Assembly: GCA_014465955.1 (NCBI GenBank)
Contig: JACTVT010000033.1
Span: 1 to 24,730, forward strand
Origin: Eubacterium sp.
Lineage (GTDB): Bacteria; Bacillota; Clostridia; Oscillospirales; Acutalibacteraceae
Length of the DNA stretch: 24,730 bases
Direction: 5' to 3'
The position numbers and the translations under genes are program-made. Of the stretch, positions 22,504 through 24,730 are shown piece after piece (the first letter of the stretch is position 1; every line of letters begins with the position of its first letter). The notes beneath the pieces were generated by a model, which did not search any database, was not told the DNA's origin, and saw only the letters and a list, made by a program, of their open reading frames with translations.

Positions 22504-23745
22504 TCAAGTCCTGTAATCCCCGTTAATCTTTACATAATCATATGTTAAATCACAACCCCATGCAGTAGCATTTTCATCACCCTGATTAAGATTAACAAGC
22601 ACCTGAATTTCATCACTCTTTAAAATTTCTGCCGCCTTTTCCTCGCTGAATTCAACACCTGCACCGTTTTTGCAAACATCAATCACACCGAATTCGCTTT
22701 TCAGCGCCACATCAACTTTGTCAATATCAAACTCGGCGTCGGCATAACCTATGGCACAAAGAATTCTGCCCCAGTTTGCATCTTCACCGAATATTGCACA
22801 TTTGAACAGTGTAGAGCCGATAACCGATTTTGCAATTACAATTGCATCATCTTTTGTCGGGCAGCCTGTACATATGCATTCAAGCAGTTTTCCTGCGCCT
22901 TCACCGTCTTTAGCAAGCATTCTTGTAAGATTTGCCATAACCTGATAAAGTCCTGCCTTGAATGCTTCAAATGCCTCATTTTCCTGCGTAATTTCATTGT
23001 TTTCTGCAAGACCGTTTGCCATAACAGATACCATATCGTTTGTAGATGTGTCGCCGTCAATTGAAAGGCAGTTGTATGTCACCTTAACAATTTCATTAAG
23101 TGCTTTTTGCAGCATTTCGGCTGAAATTGCAGTATCCGTCGTAATAAAGTTAAGCGTTGTTGCCATATTAGGGTGAATCATGCCCGAGCCCTTTGCCATA
23201 CCGCCGATTGTGCAGGTTTTGCCGTCAATTTCAAACTGAACGGCATATTCTTTTTTGATTGTGTCGGTCGTCATAATCGCCGTTGCACATTCAACATTTC
23301 CCGTGTAGGATAAGCCCTCTGCCAAATCGCCGATTTTGTTTTCAATAGGTTCAATCGGCAGAATCTGACCGATAACGCCTGTTGAGGCCACAATAACCTC
23401 TTCAGGCTTAATTCCAAGCACATCGGCAGTCAGTGCACACATTTTTTCAGCCTTTTCAATACCGTCTGCATTGCAGGTGTTGGCATTTTTTGAATTCACT
23501 ATAACGGCTTTTGACTTGCCGCCTGTCTTTTCAAGATTTGCCTTTGTAACAAGTATCGGTGCACCCTTTACTTTGTTTGTCGTGTAAACTGCCGCCGTGC
23601 TGCAAATTGTGTCGGATAAAATCATTCCCAGGTCATTTTTGTGGGGCGCATCAGGGTTACTCGGCTTTTTTATGCCGCAGTAAACACCGTTTGCTTTAAA
23701 GCCTTTCGGGGCGCATACGCCGCCGTCAATTATTTTAAATTCCAT
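22504..23745 (-). CDS. argJ: Bifunctional ornithine acetyltransferase / N-acetylglutamate synthase
   Basis: Transfers the acetyl group from N-acetylornithine to glutamate (cyclic pathway) and, in bifunctional members, also makes N-acetylglutamate from acetyl-CoA. It is a 413-residue precursor that self-cleaves into alpha and beta chains. The cleavage region KGSGMIHPNMATTLNF is intact, with the cut expected between Ala195 and Thr196, Thr becoming the nucleophile. Oxyanion-hole residues are in VIVASTGVIGQ (117-127). TAGGAG before the ATG lies in the last codons of argC, so the two are coupled with 3 bases between them. With no argA or argE in this operon, ArgJ supplies both deacetylation and acetyl recycling. 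Whether it is mono- or bifunctional cannot be decided from sequence alone. Confidence 0.95.
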   Translation of the reverse strand: MEFKIIDGGVCAPKGFKANGVYCGIKKPSNPDAPHKNDLGMILSDTICSTAAVYTTNKVKGAPILVTKANLEKTGGKSKAVIVNSKNANTCNADGIEKAEKMCALTADVLGIKPEEVIVASTGVIGQILPIEPIENKIGDLAEGLSYTGNVECATAIMTTDTIKKEYAVQFEIDGKTCTIGGMAKGSGMIHPNMATTLNFITTDTAISAEMLQKALNEIVKVTYNCLSIDGDTSTNDMVSVMANGLAENNEITQENEAFEAFKAGLYQVMANLTRMLAKDGEGAGKLLECICTGCPTKDDAIVIAKSVIGSTLFKCAIFGEDANWGRILCAIGYADAEFDIDKVDVALKSEFGVIDVCKNGAGVEFSEEKAAEILKSDEIQVLVNLNQGDENATAWGCDLTYDYVKINGDYRT

Positions 23746-23748
23746 TTT

Positions 23749-24690
23749 TTATTCTCCTAATATAAGTCCTTTTTTCTCGTCAATTCCCATAGCAAGATTC
23801 ATACACTGAATTGCCGCACCCGATGCGCCTTTGCCTAAATTGTCAAAGCGTGAGGTGATTACAATTCTGTCATCATTGCCGTTTACTTCAATTTCCATAT
23901 CATCTCTGCCGTCAAAATTATTGGCGCCAATCATATTTTCGGTGTAGCCAAGTCTTCGGACTTTTACAAATTCCTGCCCGTCATAATGCTCGGCAAGAAT
24001 TTCCCTAATATCCTTTAAACTGCATTTCTTTTTCAGCATATCTGCAAAAAGCGGTATGCTTACTACCATTCCGCACTTATAATCACAAATCATCGGGCTG
24101 AAAATCGGTGTTCTTGTAAGTTTTGAAACAGCAGCCATTTCTTTCAAATGCTTGTGATTTTGTGTCAGTGCATATTGCCTCGGTGAGTCAAGTTCAGGGT
24201 CTCTTTCTGCATCTTCGTATTGAGCGATAGCCTTGTTGCCGCCGCCGCTGTAGCCTGAAACTGCAAAGCAGGTGATAGGGTAGTCTGCCTCAATAATTCC
24301 GTGCCTTACAAGAGGGGATACAATTGAATTGAAGCCGCTTGCATAACAGCCGGGGTTTGCAATAAGCCTGTTTGAAACAATTTTCTCTTTGAATTCTTTG
24401 CCGAGTTCGGGAAAACCGTATGCCCATTTCGGGTTTGTTCGGTGCGCAGTTGATGCGTCAATTATCTTTGTCTTATCATTTTCAAGCAGGGTAACTGCTT
24501 CAATTGCCGCCGCATCGGGCAAACAAAGAAAAGTAATGTCGCTCTCGTTTATGAATTTTTTGATTTCTGACGTGTCCTTACGCTTGTCATCATCTATTTT
24601 TAAAAGTTCAATATCATCTCTTGCAGACAGCCTGTCTTTGATTCTTAAGCCTGTTGTGCCTGCCTGTCCGTCAATAAATACTTTAATCAT
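23749..24690 (-). CDS. argC: N-acetyl-gamma-glutamyl-phosphate reductase, short (type 2) form
   Basis: NADPH-dependent reduction of N-acetylglutamyl phosphate to the semialdehyde. The 313-residue length and the start VFIDGQAGTTGLRI (nucleotide loop GQAGTTG, 8-14) mark the shorter, less common AGPR form; the usual ArgC of about 345 residues starts with a GxTGYxG-type loop. The catalytic Cys115 lies in ANPGCYASGF, and SGYSGGGNK follows at about 146-154. It is the first gene of the operon. The ATG at 24690 has only a weak ribosome site (GAAAGATG about 8 bases upstream), but no better start exists. A promoter -10 is seen 25 bases upstream. Confidence 0.93.
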   Translation of the reverse strand: MIKVFIDGQAGTTGLRIKDRLSARDDIELLKIDDDKRKDTSEIKKFINESDITFLCLPDAAAIEAVTLLENDKTKIIDASTAHRTNPKWAYGFPELGKEFKEKIVSNRLIANPGCYASGFNSIVSPLVRHGIIEADYPITCFAVSGYSGGGNKAIAQYEDAERDPELDSPRQYALTQNHKHLKEMAAVSKLTRTPIFSPMICDYKCGMVVSIPLFADMLKKKCSLKDIREILAEHYDGQEFVKVRRLGYTENMIGANNFDGRDDMEIEVNGNDDRIVITSRFDNLGKGASGAAIQCMNLAMGIDEKKGLILGE

Positions 24691-24714
24691 AAATATACAT
24701 CTTTCTTTTGCTAT

Positions 24715-24720
24715 ATTATA
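24715..24720 (-). promoter_or_regulatory. -10 hexamer of the arginine operon promoter
   Basis: A perfect TATAAT on the minus strand, 24 bases before the argC ATG. The -35 would fall past the end of the window and cannot be checked. The leader would be about 18 bases, leaving no room for a T-box or attenuator. I do not see a clear ARG box in the visible part. Confidence 0.55.
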
Positions 24721-24730
24721 TTTCTTTACT

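Noticed and set aside
22285..22548. Plus-strand 87-codon frame spanning the palindromic element
   Set aside because: It runs antisense through the start of argB and the non-coding repeat; no ribosome site or family likeness.
1..24730. CRISPR arrays, tRNA/rRNA genes, prophage or insertion sequences
   Set aside because: No regularly spaced direct repeats, cloverleaf-like segments, transposase or phage-type reading frames were seen in the gaps, which are few and mostly explained by promoters, terminators and the relic locus.

Overview
The window reads as chromosomal DNA of a low-to-moderate GC Gram-positive anaerobe of class Clostridia, most likely a gut Ruminococcaceae/Oscillospiraceae-type organism. 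The support is strong AGGAGG-like ribosome sites, sigma-A type promoters, BMP-family lipoproteins with a lipobox, a YtrA-type GntR/ABC module, an ECF-sigma/anti-sigma-like relic, and a G/C-rich palindromic intergenic element of a kind I associate with gut Clostridia. The species cannot be named from sequence alone. I saw no rRNA, tRNA, CRISPR array, phage gene or insertion sequence.

Region 1 (1-6165, + strand) is a purine salvage and nucleoside uptake operon: xanthine phosphoribosyltransferase (xpt), a BMP-family nucleoside-binding lipoprotein, a double-domain ABC ATPase, two permeases and hypoxanthine phosphoribosyltransferase (hpt). It ends in a bidirectional terminator. A hairpin with a T-run lies just after the lipoprotein gene and probably limits read-through, so that binding protein exceeds transporter. 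Region 2 (6168-8066, - strand) is a three-gene GntR(YtrA-like)/ABC ATPase/ABC-2 permease operon. Its near-consensus promoter is overlapped by an inverted repeat, the probable operator. Region 3 (8078-11220, - strand) is a three-gene operon, purine nucleoside phosphorylase - mtnA - MTA/SAH deaminase. Together these would convert methylthioadenosine to methylthioinosine, then methylthioribose-1-phosphate, then methylthioribulose-1-phosphate. Diverging from it is a second BMP lipoprotein gene (11302-13149). Both promoters place their -35 hexamer in one arm of a single perfect palindrome.

Region 4 (13195-14281, - strand) is decayed DNA. It holds a remnant that looks like an ECF sigma factor reduced to about 60 codons, and an anti-sigma-like membrane protein gene broken by one in-frame stop and one homopolymer frameshift. 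Region 5 (14282-24720, - strand) is a complete ornithine/citrulline arginine operon, argC-argJ-argB-argD-argF-carA-carB, with most junctions overlapping. It encodes the cyclic acetyl pathway (ArgJ recycles acetyl groups, so no separate ArgA is needed) and supplies carbamoyl phosphate. argG and argH are not here.

The most unusual objects are: (a) a CarB-DapF fusion, in which the carbamoyl-phosphate synthase large chain continues in frame into an apparently complete diaminopimelate epimerase; (b) the second BMP lipoprotein, whose ligand-binding domain is interrupted by about 215 residues made of InlB-B/Flg_new-like repeats; (c) the pnp-mtnA-deaminase cluster with its shared divergent palindrome; and (d) the multi-lesion sigma/anti-sigma relic.
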